From DASVNK01 sp036383895 (GTDB taxonomy: Bacteria; Verrucomicrobiota; Verrucomicrobiia; Limisphaerales; SXQI01), in the NCBI GenBank assembly GCA_036383895.1, contig DASVNK010000045.1, positions 62,001 through 126,000 of the forward strand: 64,000 nucleotides of DNA. The letters run 5' to 3'. Below, piece after piece: positions 36,574 to 44,538 of the stretch. Both the position numbers and the translations under genes were made by a program. Positions within the stretch are counted from its first letter, which is position 1, and each line of letters starts with the position of its first letter. The notes beneath the pieces were generated by a model. That model was not told the DNA's origin and ran no database searches. It worked only from the letters and a program-made list of their open reading frames with translations.

Positions 36574-36678
36574 GCGTGTGTTTGGTGTGTTTTCGCGTGT
36601 TTTGCGGTGTGTTCCAGTGTGTTTTCGCTGTGTGTTTGGCGTGTGTCTGCCGTGTGTTTCCCGTCGAAAAACACACGG
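36574..36678. repeat. TGTGTTTTCG decameric array with terminal hairpin, copy C
   Basis: About nine units, ending in a perfect 10-bp inverted repeat CCGTGTGTTT (36650-36659) and AAACACACGG (36669-36678), then the module GTGGAATGTTGAAGGTTCC as in the other copies. Confidence 0.75.
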
Positions 36679-37216
36679 GTGGAATGTTGAAGGTTCCAGT
36701 TGCGAGTTCGCAGGGTCTTTTCACCACAAGCCAGTACGAGACCGAGACGGATCGGTTGCGTTCCGGACGCCGTCAGGTTTGTTTCCCGAGTAGGAACTTC
36801 CGTTGCGTGCCCCACGCCGCCTCCAACTTGGTGCCCAGAAGGGACGTTCTCTTCTGAGAATTGAGGTCGCGAATCGAGGTCGCAATAGGGCCGCAGAGGA
36901 CGCGGAGAGGAGGAAGTACAAGTCGACGGCGGGACCGCCGCGCGATTGCGGGTTTTTTTCAGTTGTTTTGACCCGGTTGAGCGGAGTCGGAGACATTTGT
37001 CCGTCACATTCACGTGCACAGAATGCGGGAGGGGGTCTGCCATTTATTGACGTAGGCCCTAAAGAAATTCGCGGCTCGAAAGGCGAAGTTCCAGCTACGA
37101 AATGGAGCGGAACGGCGTACGCACTAGTCCCCTGTGCGCTCGGAAAACCATCCTTTTTTTCTTGCGCGCTTAATCCCGCTTTGTAGCATCGCTTCTGAAA
37201 CCTGCGGCTACCCATT

Positions 37217-39745
37217 ATGCTAACACGACTTCTTCGCACCCTCGTCGCGCTCACCTGCATTTTCAGCGCGTCCGCCCAAACGTCTTTCGTGATTGAAGCG
37301 GAAGATATCAACTTTGATGGAGGACAATACCTGCCGGACGCGAATACGATGCCGTATTACGGAGGTGCCTACGAGGGTTACAGCGCTGTGCACGGCGTGG
37401 ACTATTTTCGCGGGATGGATACTTTCGAAGGTGACATCTATCGCTACGGCGAATTCCCGAATCTTCCGCTGATGAACGACACCAATCCGCTCGCGGTCGA
37501 ACGCGGCGAATGGACTGTTACCTCGAATTACCGAATCGGCTGGAACCTCCCGGAGACGTGGTACAATTACACCCGCGTTTTTCCAGCCGGCGATTACCGC
37601 GTCTACGCTGGCCTCACCCATGGCGATACTGCGCCCGACATGATGCGCGGCAAATTATCGCTCGTCCTTTCCGGCAGTACGACCACTGAACAGAGCCTCC
37701 TCGAACTCGGTAATTTCCGCGCTGCCGGCAGCGGCTCCTGGAATAACGTCACGCCCGTTCCTCTACGCGTCGATGGCGAAACCGCGGTCGTCTCGCTGGC
37801 CGGCGAAATGACTGTGCGCTTTACTTCGGATTCGGGCGATTTCGATTACCTCATGTTTGTTCCGGCGGCCGCCCCTGAACCATCCGTCAGCGTTCAGGAC
37901 ACGACCGTTGTCGCTGGGCAACCGCTGCTGCTCACCGCCACCACGTCTGGCGAAGGTCCATTCAGCTATCAGTGGCGCCACAACGGCACTCCGATTGACG
38001 GCGCAACTAGTGCCATTTACGAAGTTGCGTCCGCCACCGCGAGCGATGCCGGCACCTACAACGTCTTCGTCTCCAATGCCGCCGGCGGGATGCTTTCCCC
38101 AGGCGTGCGCATTGAGATTGTGATTCCCCTCCAGATCGGCGATACGGCGTCGGGCGCTCTGACTGGCGGCGGGGTATTCGAAGAAATCGTTTATACCTTT
38201 AACGGGAGCGCAGGTACCGCAATCTTTCTCGAAGGCCTCAGCGGAGATGCGTGTAACAGCGTCTATATCTCAGTCCGCCGCCCTGACAGTTTAGCGCTGA
38301 TCGGCCCCACAGCGCTGGGAAGCTGCTTCGATGGGCCGCTCCAGCCATCGGCCAGCATTCTCCTGCCGGTCACCGGACGTTATACGATCGTAGTCACCAG
38401 CTTTGGCTTCGCGTCGTTTCCTGATTACTCCTTCCGCATCTCGAACGTGCCATTCGTCACGCAGCGGAATATTCTGCTCAACGAAACCGTGGATGGATTC
38501 AGCTCGGATCTCGCGACTGGAGACGCTTACCTTCTACATCTTTCCGAACCGACTTCGGTCGCTGTTGAAGAAATCGCTGGAACAGCTTGCTACGGTTTCG
38601 GTCAGCAATGGGCTCTGGTTGATGTAAACGGCAACGTCGTTGCAACGGAAGCTCTCGGGCCGGAGTGTGATTGGCCGATCGGCCTGCGGTATGATCTGGC
38701 GGCCGGCGACTATCAGTTATTGATCGTCCCGGGCAGCATCCAGGATTTCTATAGTCTGCGGATTACGCCAGTAGTGGTGCAAACTCATACGATTGAGATC
38801 GGCGCGACCGTTCTGCCCAATTCGGAAACGGGCGCCGGAATTTTGGAAGGTCCGGGTGCCACGGATAGCTATCAATTCCAAGCGACCGCTGGTCAATGGC
38901 TTTATCTCGGCGATGTCTTCGTACCGGAACGAGCCTATGTCGATCTGCAGCTCACCTCACCCAGTGGTACGGCCCTCCCGGGCGTGTATGTGGGCGTAGC
39001 GCCAATCCTTCTGCCGGAAACCGGAACATATACTCTCTCCGTTTTCTCGTACTCTGGCGCTTACGGAAATTACGGATTTAAGTTGCTCCCGAGCGCGGGT
39101 GTGCAGACTTTTGCCTACACTTTGGAGACATTGATCGGTTCCTCCTCCGCGCCGGCCGGGTTTCTGGACGGGAATGGCTCCGTCGACGAGTTCACATTTA
39201 CGATCGATGGCCCTCCCGGCGGCCTGGGCAAGTTCGTCGATTTCGTCGATCACGGCTCTGCTGGTAATCAAATGTTCTGGACCCTGGAGCAGCTTTCACC
39301 GGGATTCCCCATGCACATCTTTACCGACCTGTTGGATGGCATCAGCCCGGGCATCAACTATCTGTATCCTGGCGAATACAGAATTCGGATCTACGCGGCC
39401 AACGGCGACCCGAATATCGCGGGTAGTTACAGCTTCGCGACCGACATCAGCTACCCACCGGTGGCGGTCGGCGAGAATTACCGGACGAAAATGGACAAGC
39501 CGCTTCGGATCCCCAAGGGCCGCCTGCTCTCGAACGATTACGATCCGGATGGCACGCCGGTCCTCTGGTTCGAACATGCCTGGGATCCGTTTCTCTCCAA
39601 CGGAAGTGTCGAAGACAAAGGGGATACCCTCCTCTTCACGCCGAACCCTGGTTTTCGCGGCGAAGCATACTTCTGGTACTCCGTTCAAGATTCGGTTCAG
39701 TGGTGGATGACCACCTGGACTGTTGTCACCATCCAGGTCGAGTGA
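37217..39745 (+). CDS. Large secreted protein with CBM-like, Ig-like, PPC and cadherin-like domains
   Basis: An 842-residue protein with a signal peptide (MLTRLLRTLVALTCIFSASA, cleavage near residue 21). A carbohydrate-binding-module-like beta domain (about 25-215, FVIEAEDINFDGGQYLPDAN) is followed by an Ig-like domain (about 220-300, SYQWRHNGTPIDGATSAIYE). Several PPC-like beta domains span about 305-760 (ILLPVTGRYTIVVTSFGFAS). A C-terminal cadherin-like module (LLSNDYDPDGTPVLWFE ... FTPNPGFRGEAYFWYSV) closes the protein. No catalytic site is recognised; a carbohydrate- or surface-binding role is inferred. The gene is an isolated island between two composite-repeat regions. Confidence 0.88.
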   Translation: MLTRLLRTLVALTCIFSASAQTSFVIEAEDINFDGGQYLPDANTMPYYGGAYEGYSAVHGVDYFRGMDTFEGDIYRYGEFPNLPLMNDTNPLAVERGEWTVTSNYRIGWNLPETWYNYTRVFPAGDYRVYAGLTHGDTAPDMMRGKLSLVLSGSTTTEQSLLELGNFRAAGSGSWNNVTPVPLRVDGETAVVSLAGEMTVRFTSDSGDFDYLMFVPAAAPEPSVSVQDTTVVAGQPLLLTATTSGEGPFSYQWRHNGTPIDGATSAIYEVASATASDAGTYNVFVSNAAGGMLSPGVRIEIVIPLQIGDTASGALTGGGVFEEIVYTFNGSAGTAIFLEGLSGDACNSVYISVRRPDSLALIGPTALGSCFDGPLQPSASILLPVTGRYTIVVTSFGFASFPDYSFRISNVPFVTQRNILLNETVDGFSSDLATGDAYLLHLSEPTSVAVEEIAGTACYGFGQQWALVDVNGNVVATEALGPECDWPIGLRYDLAAGDYQLLIVPGSIQDFYSLRITPVVVQTHTIEIGATVLPNSETGAGILEGPGATDSYQFQATAGQWLYLGDVFVPERAYVDLQLTSPSGTALPGVYVGVAPILLPETGTYTLSVFSYSGAYGNYGFKLLPSAGVQTFAYTLETLIGSSSAPAGFLDGNGSVDEFTFTIDGPPGGLGKFVDFVDHGSAGNQMFWTLEQLSPGFPMHIFTDLLDGISPGINYLYPGEYRIRIYAANGDPNIAGSYSFATDISYPPVAVGENYRTKMDKPLRIPKGRLLSNDYDPDGTPVLWFEHAWDPFLSNGSVEDKGDTLLFTPNPGFRGEAYFWYSVQDSVQWWMTTWTVVTIQVE

Positions 39746-39803
39746 TCAAGCTCTGAAGAGTTTTGCCGCAGGGGAAAGGGGGATGTGACGATTCAGGAAC
39801 GCT

Positions 39804-39872
39804 CTGTGTGTGTTTCTGTCGTTTTGCGGGTGTGTATCCGTGTGTCTGTCGTTTGTTTCGTGCCGAAACACA
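39804..39872. repeat. TGTGTTT-rich array, copy D
   Basis: About six imperfect TGTGTYT units ending in GTTTCGTGCCGAAAC and followed by GGGTTGAAAGTTGAAGG, matching the module that follows copies A to C. Confidence 0.65.
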
Positions 39873-39985
39873 TATGGGTTGAAAGTTGAAGGACAATCCG
39901 GAGTGCACTGACTTCCCGAGGCCAGAACAACAGAAGAGACGAACCGCGTTGCGGTTGGCCCGCCACGAGATTGTTGCTCGATGTT

Positions 39986-40015
39986 GAAGACGATCGCTGA
40001 CGCGAACCGTGGTGT
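39986..40015. repeat. 30-bp exact repeat, copy 2
   Basis: Identical to 36153-36182. Confidence 0.85.
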
Positions 40016-40215
40016 GCTGGGTGCTGAGTTGAAAGGGAGTTGAAACCACGGAAAACGCGGAATTGGCTTCCCGAAGCCCGCCACCAATTTGTTTCCCCAG
40101 ACGAGATGTTCGCGTCGCGAATCTTGGTCGCGGACCTGGCTTGGCAATCCCGCCACGAATTTGTCTTTCCAGGAAGTTTTTTACCACGAAGACCACAGAG
40201 AGCACGAAGGGAAAA

Positions 40216-40243
40216 CCACGAATCAACACGAATGGACACGAAG
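40216..40243. repeat. Decameric CACGAAT repeat, 3 units (inverted relative to 11047)
   Basis: CCACGAATCA, ACACGAATGG and ACACGAAG in tandem; the reverse-complement orientation of the arrays at 11047 and 17302. Confidence 0.7.
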
Positions 40244-40445
40244 CAAAAACACAGCGGACTGTGTTTTTGTGTAGACTCGTGTGTTTTTCCGAAGGAAAAA
40301 GCCCACGCTACCTTCCACAGAAAACGTTGAGGAAAAGGGAAGCGGCTCGTTAGGGACAACGAGCCCTACCTTGAGTAAAAGCGAAGCCAGCCGAGGGAGA
40401 TCGGCTGAAATCAGATGGGTGTCGCCGGAATCATGGTCAGAAGTG

Positions 40446-40473
40446 ATGAGTGATGCGTAATGAGTGATGAGTC
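40446..40473. repeat. Heptamer array (TGATGAG type), 4 units
   Basis: TGATGAG, TGATGCG, TAATGAG and TGATGAG in tandem, in the gap after the CHAT gene. The same 7-base unit occurs in the longer array at 48174-48246. Confidence 0.75.
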
Positions 40474-40666
40474 GGCACGAGGGTGCCAAAGGGCGCCGAA
40501 AACGGCTTTTTATTAGGCGGGTGTCACCGAGATCAGCCGAGGCAAATTCGAAGTGCGAAGTTCGAAGGTCGAAATCCACACAAAAACCTTGGCTTCAGGC
40601 ACGCTGAAAGCGTCGGTGACACAAGATTGTTGTCTCGTGTCAGGCGCCAAGTAGATCAAATGTTGA

Positions 40667-42850
40667 CTATGTTGTCAAGACTGAGGTTGTTCCAGAGTTT
40701 CCGGTAATTGTGGAAGCTTCAATGTCGCTTTCTCCGACGAAAAGGATTTGATCGGGATTTCCTAATTGGACGTATTTGACGATGTCGACGAGTTGGCAGC
40801 GGCTTTTCAGTTCCTTCCGTATCGCCTCTTCCGTTGCGTTCAGGTGGTTCGCTACTAAAAGCACCGACTTCTCATACCACTGAAGGTCACCCTTCAAAAT
40901 GAAATCATTCGCAGCGGTGTGAATCGCATAGTAGTCTCGGAATGGCAGATCTCTCCTCAAAAGTTTGTAGAGTCTTCGTATTTGCTCGGAGATATACACT
41001 TGTTTCTGCATGCCGGACACGAAGCTGCTCCAACGGGTTTCGCCGCCGGAGGACAATATACCGGGAAGTAGTTCGGCAATTCGGAAGTATAGTCTTGCAA
41101 CGAACACGGCCGCATCAGTTGCACTGACCGGTAGGAGTGTCGCTACTACCGTCATTGCACCCAGCATCAAAAACGTGTTTCCGACTGAAGCGTGATCCCC
41201 GTCGATTGCGTGGGTATCGCAAGAACTGAGAAGTACAATGGGAGGAACACGGAGCCTGGTGCGGAACTCATATAGATCAACGAGCTTGCCGCAAATGGAT
41301 ACTTTTCCGACGTCCGAGATTGAAGGGCTTCCATGGCCATCAAACACCATTAGAGCACCTTTGAAGGAATTAACCACTTCAATGAATTCTTCGATGCTCG
41401 ATACATCCTGAATTCGAAAGCGACACTTGCTTTGTTGGCTGATGCGTACGGTTCTTAGCGCTACTTCCAGTACATGCCTCACTGGGTCTGTCGCCTCGTA
41501 CGCGCGAATAACCAGTGTTTCGTCAAGGGCCGAAGCCGGAAATGCAACCTCACGAGATACAACACATTGATCGAACATCACATTCCCGGGTGTCGAGGGA
41601 ATACGACTTGTTTCATACCGAATCATCATGGGAATGCCCCGAATTTCTAGCCATTCTAAAGGGACATTCCCGACTAATTTGATCCGGTTATGCGGGGAAT
41701 CGATGTATTTATAATATTCGGCTGGAACTCCGTTGATTAACGATTTTGTGATCGTGCGAAAAAGTTTCTCTTGCTTGAAAAGTAGGTGTGGATTGTCCCC
41801 ACGCGTGCAGCGCGCGAGTTTATCCACGTCGTCTTGGACCTGGTTTAGAACCGGAGGAAGTCGAATTACCGGCGCGAAGCTGTTGGTTGCTTTTACGGCA
41901 ATGGCCTTTGAAAATGCATCGATTTCCTGGCGATACATACCGACCATGCTTTGAAATTCAGGAGTTGCAAGATCCGCGAGCGTCTGTCTGTCTCCATCTG
42001 AAAAGTATTTGGTCTGCCTTCGAAACGAGTTAAAAACTCGGCGCGTGACTTCGTTCGTGTCCTTTCCCGGCCTAGCGGCGTAAACATGTCGGTAAAAGGA
42101 TGCGCAGCACAACAGCGTCGTGAAGGTTGGAGGATGTACGAGACCGAGGGTTCCGATTCTATTCTGTTCTCGATCTACTTGGTCGGCTGAGTCGCAGATA
42201 GCGCGAATGTAAGGATCATTCGAGGCACCCGATAATTTCTGCAGAGATTTGAGTGCATAGTTTGACCTTTTCAGAACTGTCTCGTTTGCGAGTGTTAAGT
42301 AATGCTCTCGTTCCTCTAGATTGAGGCTGTCAGGCGGCTCCTGCAGGATTGGCATTTTCAAAACTTCTTCTATGACATACGGAACATTGCCGCCCTTCGC
42401 TTTAATGAAACTTATGGCCTTACAGCTGTAGTTGTAAAGATCCTCCGCTGTAATGCCCCAGAGGGAAATTCCGCCCTCAATAACGTTTTCCGCGGCGCAC
42501 AAGTGCAAAGTGGGGTGCTCGATTGTTTCCAGAAAAGATGAAACATCCGACATCGTTTCGTCAGTGCTTACGAAGCACCACAAAGGAATTTCTTGATTGA
42601 TGACGTGTCGAAAAACGGGCAGGGCGTCTAAATGTGCGGGCTGAAACTGGTAAGTTCCACCAGCCATCGCCCAGGCCCGCTTTTGATCCTTGGTGAGCCG
42701 GAAAAAGAGAGGATGTCGAGGCAGTCGCAAAAGCTCGAATGCATACTGCACAGATTCGAGAATACCGGGGGTGAATCCAAAAAATGGAGATGCCTGCCAT
42801 AAATCCTGCGGCGGCATTGTAAGGACATACTGGAATCGGTAATCGGGCAT
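40667..42850 (-). CDS. CHAT-domain (caspase-like) protease
   Basis: A 727-residue soluble protein. The C-terminal third is a CHAT domain with catalytic His506 in LMVFDGHGSPSISD and Cys544 in IVLLSSCDTHAID, both in canonical strand contexts, followed by GNTFLMLGAMTVVATLLPVS. The N-terminal 480 residues are mixed alpha/beta with no repeat or named domain recognised; they may be the sensor or self-inhibitory part. CHAT proteases are effectors of several bacterial conflict systems, including gasdermin- and CRISPR-associated ones. It is the last gene of the methylase-GHKL-receiver-MBL-CHAT operon, 76 bp after the MBL gene. No TPR or gasdermin gene is adjacent. Confidence 0.88.
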   Translation of the reverse strand: MPDYRFQYVLTMPPQDLWQASPFFGFTPGILESVQYAFELLRLPRHPLFFRLTKDQKRAWAMAGGTYQFQPAHLDALPVFRHVINQEIPLWCFVSTDETMSDVSSFLETIEHPTLHLCAAENVIEGGISLWGITAEDLYNYSCKAISFIKAKGGNVPYVIEEVLKMPILQEPPDSLNLEEREHYLTLANETVLKRSNYALKSLQKLSGASNDPYIRAICDSADQVDREQNRIGTLGLVHPPTFTTLLCCASFYRHVYAARPGKDTNEVTRRVFNSFRRQTKYFSDGDRQTLADLATPEFQSMVGMYRQEIDAFSKAIAVKATNSFAPVIRLPPVLNQVQDDVDKLARCTRGDNPHLLFKQEKLFRTITKSLINGVPAEYYKYIDSPHNRIKLVGNVPLEWLEIRGIPMMIRYETSRIPSTPGNVMFDQCVVSREVAFPASALDETLVIRAYEATDPVRHVLEVALRTVRISQQSKCRFRIQDVSSIEEFIEVVNSFKGALMVFDGHGSPSISDVGKVSICGKLVDLYEFRTRLRVPPIVLLSSCDTHAIDGDHASVGNTFLMLGAMTVVATLLPVSATDAAVFVARLYFRIAELLPGILSSGGETRWSSFVSGMQKQVYISEQIRRLYKLLRRDLPFRDYYAIHTAANDFILKGDLQWYEKSVLLVANHLNATEEAIRKELKSRCQLVDIVKYVQLGNPDQILFVGESDIEASTITGNSGTTSVLTT

Positions 42851-42926
42851 GGTTTGTAAGAGGAAGCATCTTCCCGCTCTGTCGCCGCTTCAATGTAGTG
42901 CTACAGAATGCCCCAAGAAAAACGAT

Positions 42927-43865
42927 TCATCGGTGGCGTTTTACCTTTGCTTTTCCGTTCTTGAATTGTACACAAATCGTACCCTCCCACCACATGTTCT
43001 TCCCTATCTTTCGCCGCGATCGATGAAGCGACCAAGCGGCTACCTTCGTCAAATCCTTTTGGAGCCGCTCAGGTAGTTGGGTGCAGAGCATCTTCACCTT
43101 TGGATTGCAATTGAGGATGCAGTTAACAATGTCCTCCCGTGGAAGGTTAAACCGACTCCGGTGAATCGAAAAAACAATATACTTTGGTGAAACTTTCGAT
43201 AATACAGCTTCGGCGAATGTTGCTGCGTCTCCATCGCCCGGTGAACCTCCATGGTGAGGAAAGACCATAACTTCCGCCTTCGCAGACATTCGTTCCGCGT
43301 CCCAAAAATCCAGACACTCGAATCCAACATCGCCGCCCAGTAATACGAGTGGCTTATGAAGATACGAAAGTCGAATAGCAGCACTTAATGAATTCGACGT
43401 GTTTCGTTTACCTCTTACGTTACGTCCGCCAACACCTGAAACAAGACTTTCGGCGGGCGGATAAAGCACCTCAATGGAAACGTCGCCGCAATTTAACTTC
43501 CCTGTTAACGACGAGCATAACCCGGGGTTCGGGATTGTTTTTCGCTGACGTCTCGCGGTAAGGATAGCAATTTGAAGTTGCTGATGTGAGTCGGTGTCCT
43601 TGGATGGATCACTATTGAAATAAACTTCCGAAACTTTGATTTTATCGTCTAGTAGAAGTCGCGAAGCATTGCCGATATGGTCGTCATCTGAATGCGAAAG
43701 GATCAAACGCTTTACGTTGTGTATGCGGGAAGAATGTAAAAACTCGAGAAGCTCCGGACCTTTTCCCGTATCAAAGACGACTACCCCCTTGGAGTCGAGC
43801 AATACAGATGCGTTTCCGTGACCTACGTCAACGATGATTAAACTGGGCGCGAACTGTTTTGACAT
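42927..43865 (-). CDS. ComEC-like metallo-beta-lactamase fold hydrolase
   Basis: A 312-residue soluble protein with the metal site LILSHSDDDHIGN (His58, Asp62, His63), preceded by IIVDVGHGNASVLLDSKGVV, the usual ComEC/Rec2-type start. Further ligands are in LLGGDVGFECLDFW and MVFPHHGGSPGD. No membrane helices are present, so it is a cytosolic relative of the ComEC nuclease or phosphodiesterase domain. Such stand-alone MBLs occur in conflict operons as putative nucleases. Its start overlaps the receiver gene by 38 bp, indicating tight coupling. Confidence 0.9.
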   Translation of the reverse strand: MSKQFAPSLIIVDVGHGNASVLLDSKGVVVFDTGKGPELLEFLHSSRIHNVKRLILSHSDDDHIGNASRLLLDDKIKVSEVYFNSDPSKDTDSHQQLQIAILTARRQRKTIPNPGLCSSLTGKLNCGDVSIEVLYPPAESLVSGVGGRNVRGKRNTSNSLSAAIRLSYLHKPLVLLGGDVGFECLDFWDAERMSAKAEVMVFPHHGGSPGDGDAATFAEAVLSKVSPKYIVFSIHRSRFNLPREDIVNCILNCNPKVKMLCTQLPERLQKDLTKVAAWSLHRSRRKIGKNMWWEGTICVQFKNGKAKVKRHR

Positions 43866-44532
43866 CGTCTGGGTGTGGGAACTCGAAATTTTCGAAGAAA
43901 AGATCGTCTGCTCGTTCCGCGGCTGTGTTCACCGTTGCGAGTAGAAAGGTCCCGATCTCAACACTGCCACGCATAGGTAAGGGAACCATCGAAAGAGGAA
44001 AGCCAACCTGTTCGGTTGGGTTCCATTGGGTTACTACAACCTTAACAATTTTTTCCGCTGCCTTTGGAACAATATCCTTCACTGTCAAAACGGACCGGTA
44101 CCCCCGTCTCTCCCGGGGCACTAGATCATTGACGATTTCACTTTCACACGCGGCAAAGGCGTCGTGAAGATTCGATGGCGACAAATCGCTGCTGGCGACG
44201 AGCCTCGGAATCCATCGGCGCCAGCGTCTAATCGAGGTATCGATGTCGCTGCGCTGGTACCTCGTAGTGAGCACGGCCGGTATGCTAGCCTGATTGCATC
44301 TTGCAACTGCCTCAGCTCCGCTGAATCGAGCGTAGTTTCCCTCGCTAAGGCGGTGGTCACAGAGAGCAAACCTAGCTTTCGCGCTTCGCGCGGTTTGTAG
44401 TAGATCTTGGATATTTTTGACAGGATCTGACAGCAGATGGACGCGAAATCCGGCAGTTCTGGCGGTAAGAGCATAGCTGGCCCGGCTTTCTTGGTCGTCA
44501 TCCACAATTATAATGGCGTCCTGCGTTCGCAT
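43828..44532 (-). CDS. Receiver-domain protein with unclassified C-terminal domain
   Basis: A 234-residue protein. Residues 1-125 form a response-regulator receiver: acidic pocket IIIVDDDQES (Asp11-13) and phospho-acceptor Asp59 in RFALCDHRLSEGNYARFSGA. The Thr pair (VLTTRYQ) is present and the strand-5 Lys is not obvious. There is no DNA-binding domain; the C-terminal 100 residues (YRSVLTVKDIVPKAAEKIVK) are of unknown type. It begins 6 bp after the histidine-kinase gene, so it is the likely phosphoryl acceptor, and it may pass the signal to the MBL or CHAT protein rather than to DNA. Confidence 0.85.
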   Translation of the reverse strand: MRTQDAIIIVDDDQESRASYALTARTAGFRVHLLSDPVKNIQDLLQTARSAKARFALCDHRLSEGNYARFSGAEAVARCNQASIPAVLTTRYQRSDIDTSIRRWRRWIPRLVASSDLSPSNLHDAFAACESEIVNDLVPRERRGYRSVLTVKDIVPKAAEKIVKVVVTQWNPTEQVGFPLSMVPLPMRGSVEIGTFLLATVNTAAERADDLFFENFEFPHPDDVKTVRAQFNHR

Positions 44533-44538
44533 ATATTT

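Larger units (their letters stand above)
35470..37216. other. 1.75-kb gene-free region built from a repeated composite element
   Basis: All frames are short or broken and of unusual composition. The region holds three of the four TGTGTTT-rich tracts in the window (35563-35655, 36310-36415, 36574-36678). Each leads into a G-G-rTTGAAAGTTGA-like module and unique spacer, with shared phrases around 35716, 35822, 36128 and 36740. It also contains CACGGAA/CACAGAG-type words near 35880-35930 and 36480-36515. Confidence 0.7.
39746..40666. other. 0.9-kb gene-free region with repeats
   Basis: Holds TGTGTTT copy D (39804-39872), the second copy of the exact 30-bp repeat (39986-40015), a 26-bp phrase at 40088-40113 identical to 35828-35853, a CACGAAT decamer array (40216-40243), and a heptamer array (40446-40473). 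No coding sequence is supported. Confidence 0.65.

Noticed and set aside
35563..36678. CRISPR array
   Set aside because: Repeat units are about 10 bases with no unique spacers and no cas genes; they are decameric tracts.
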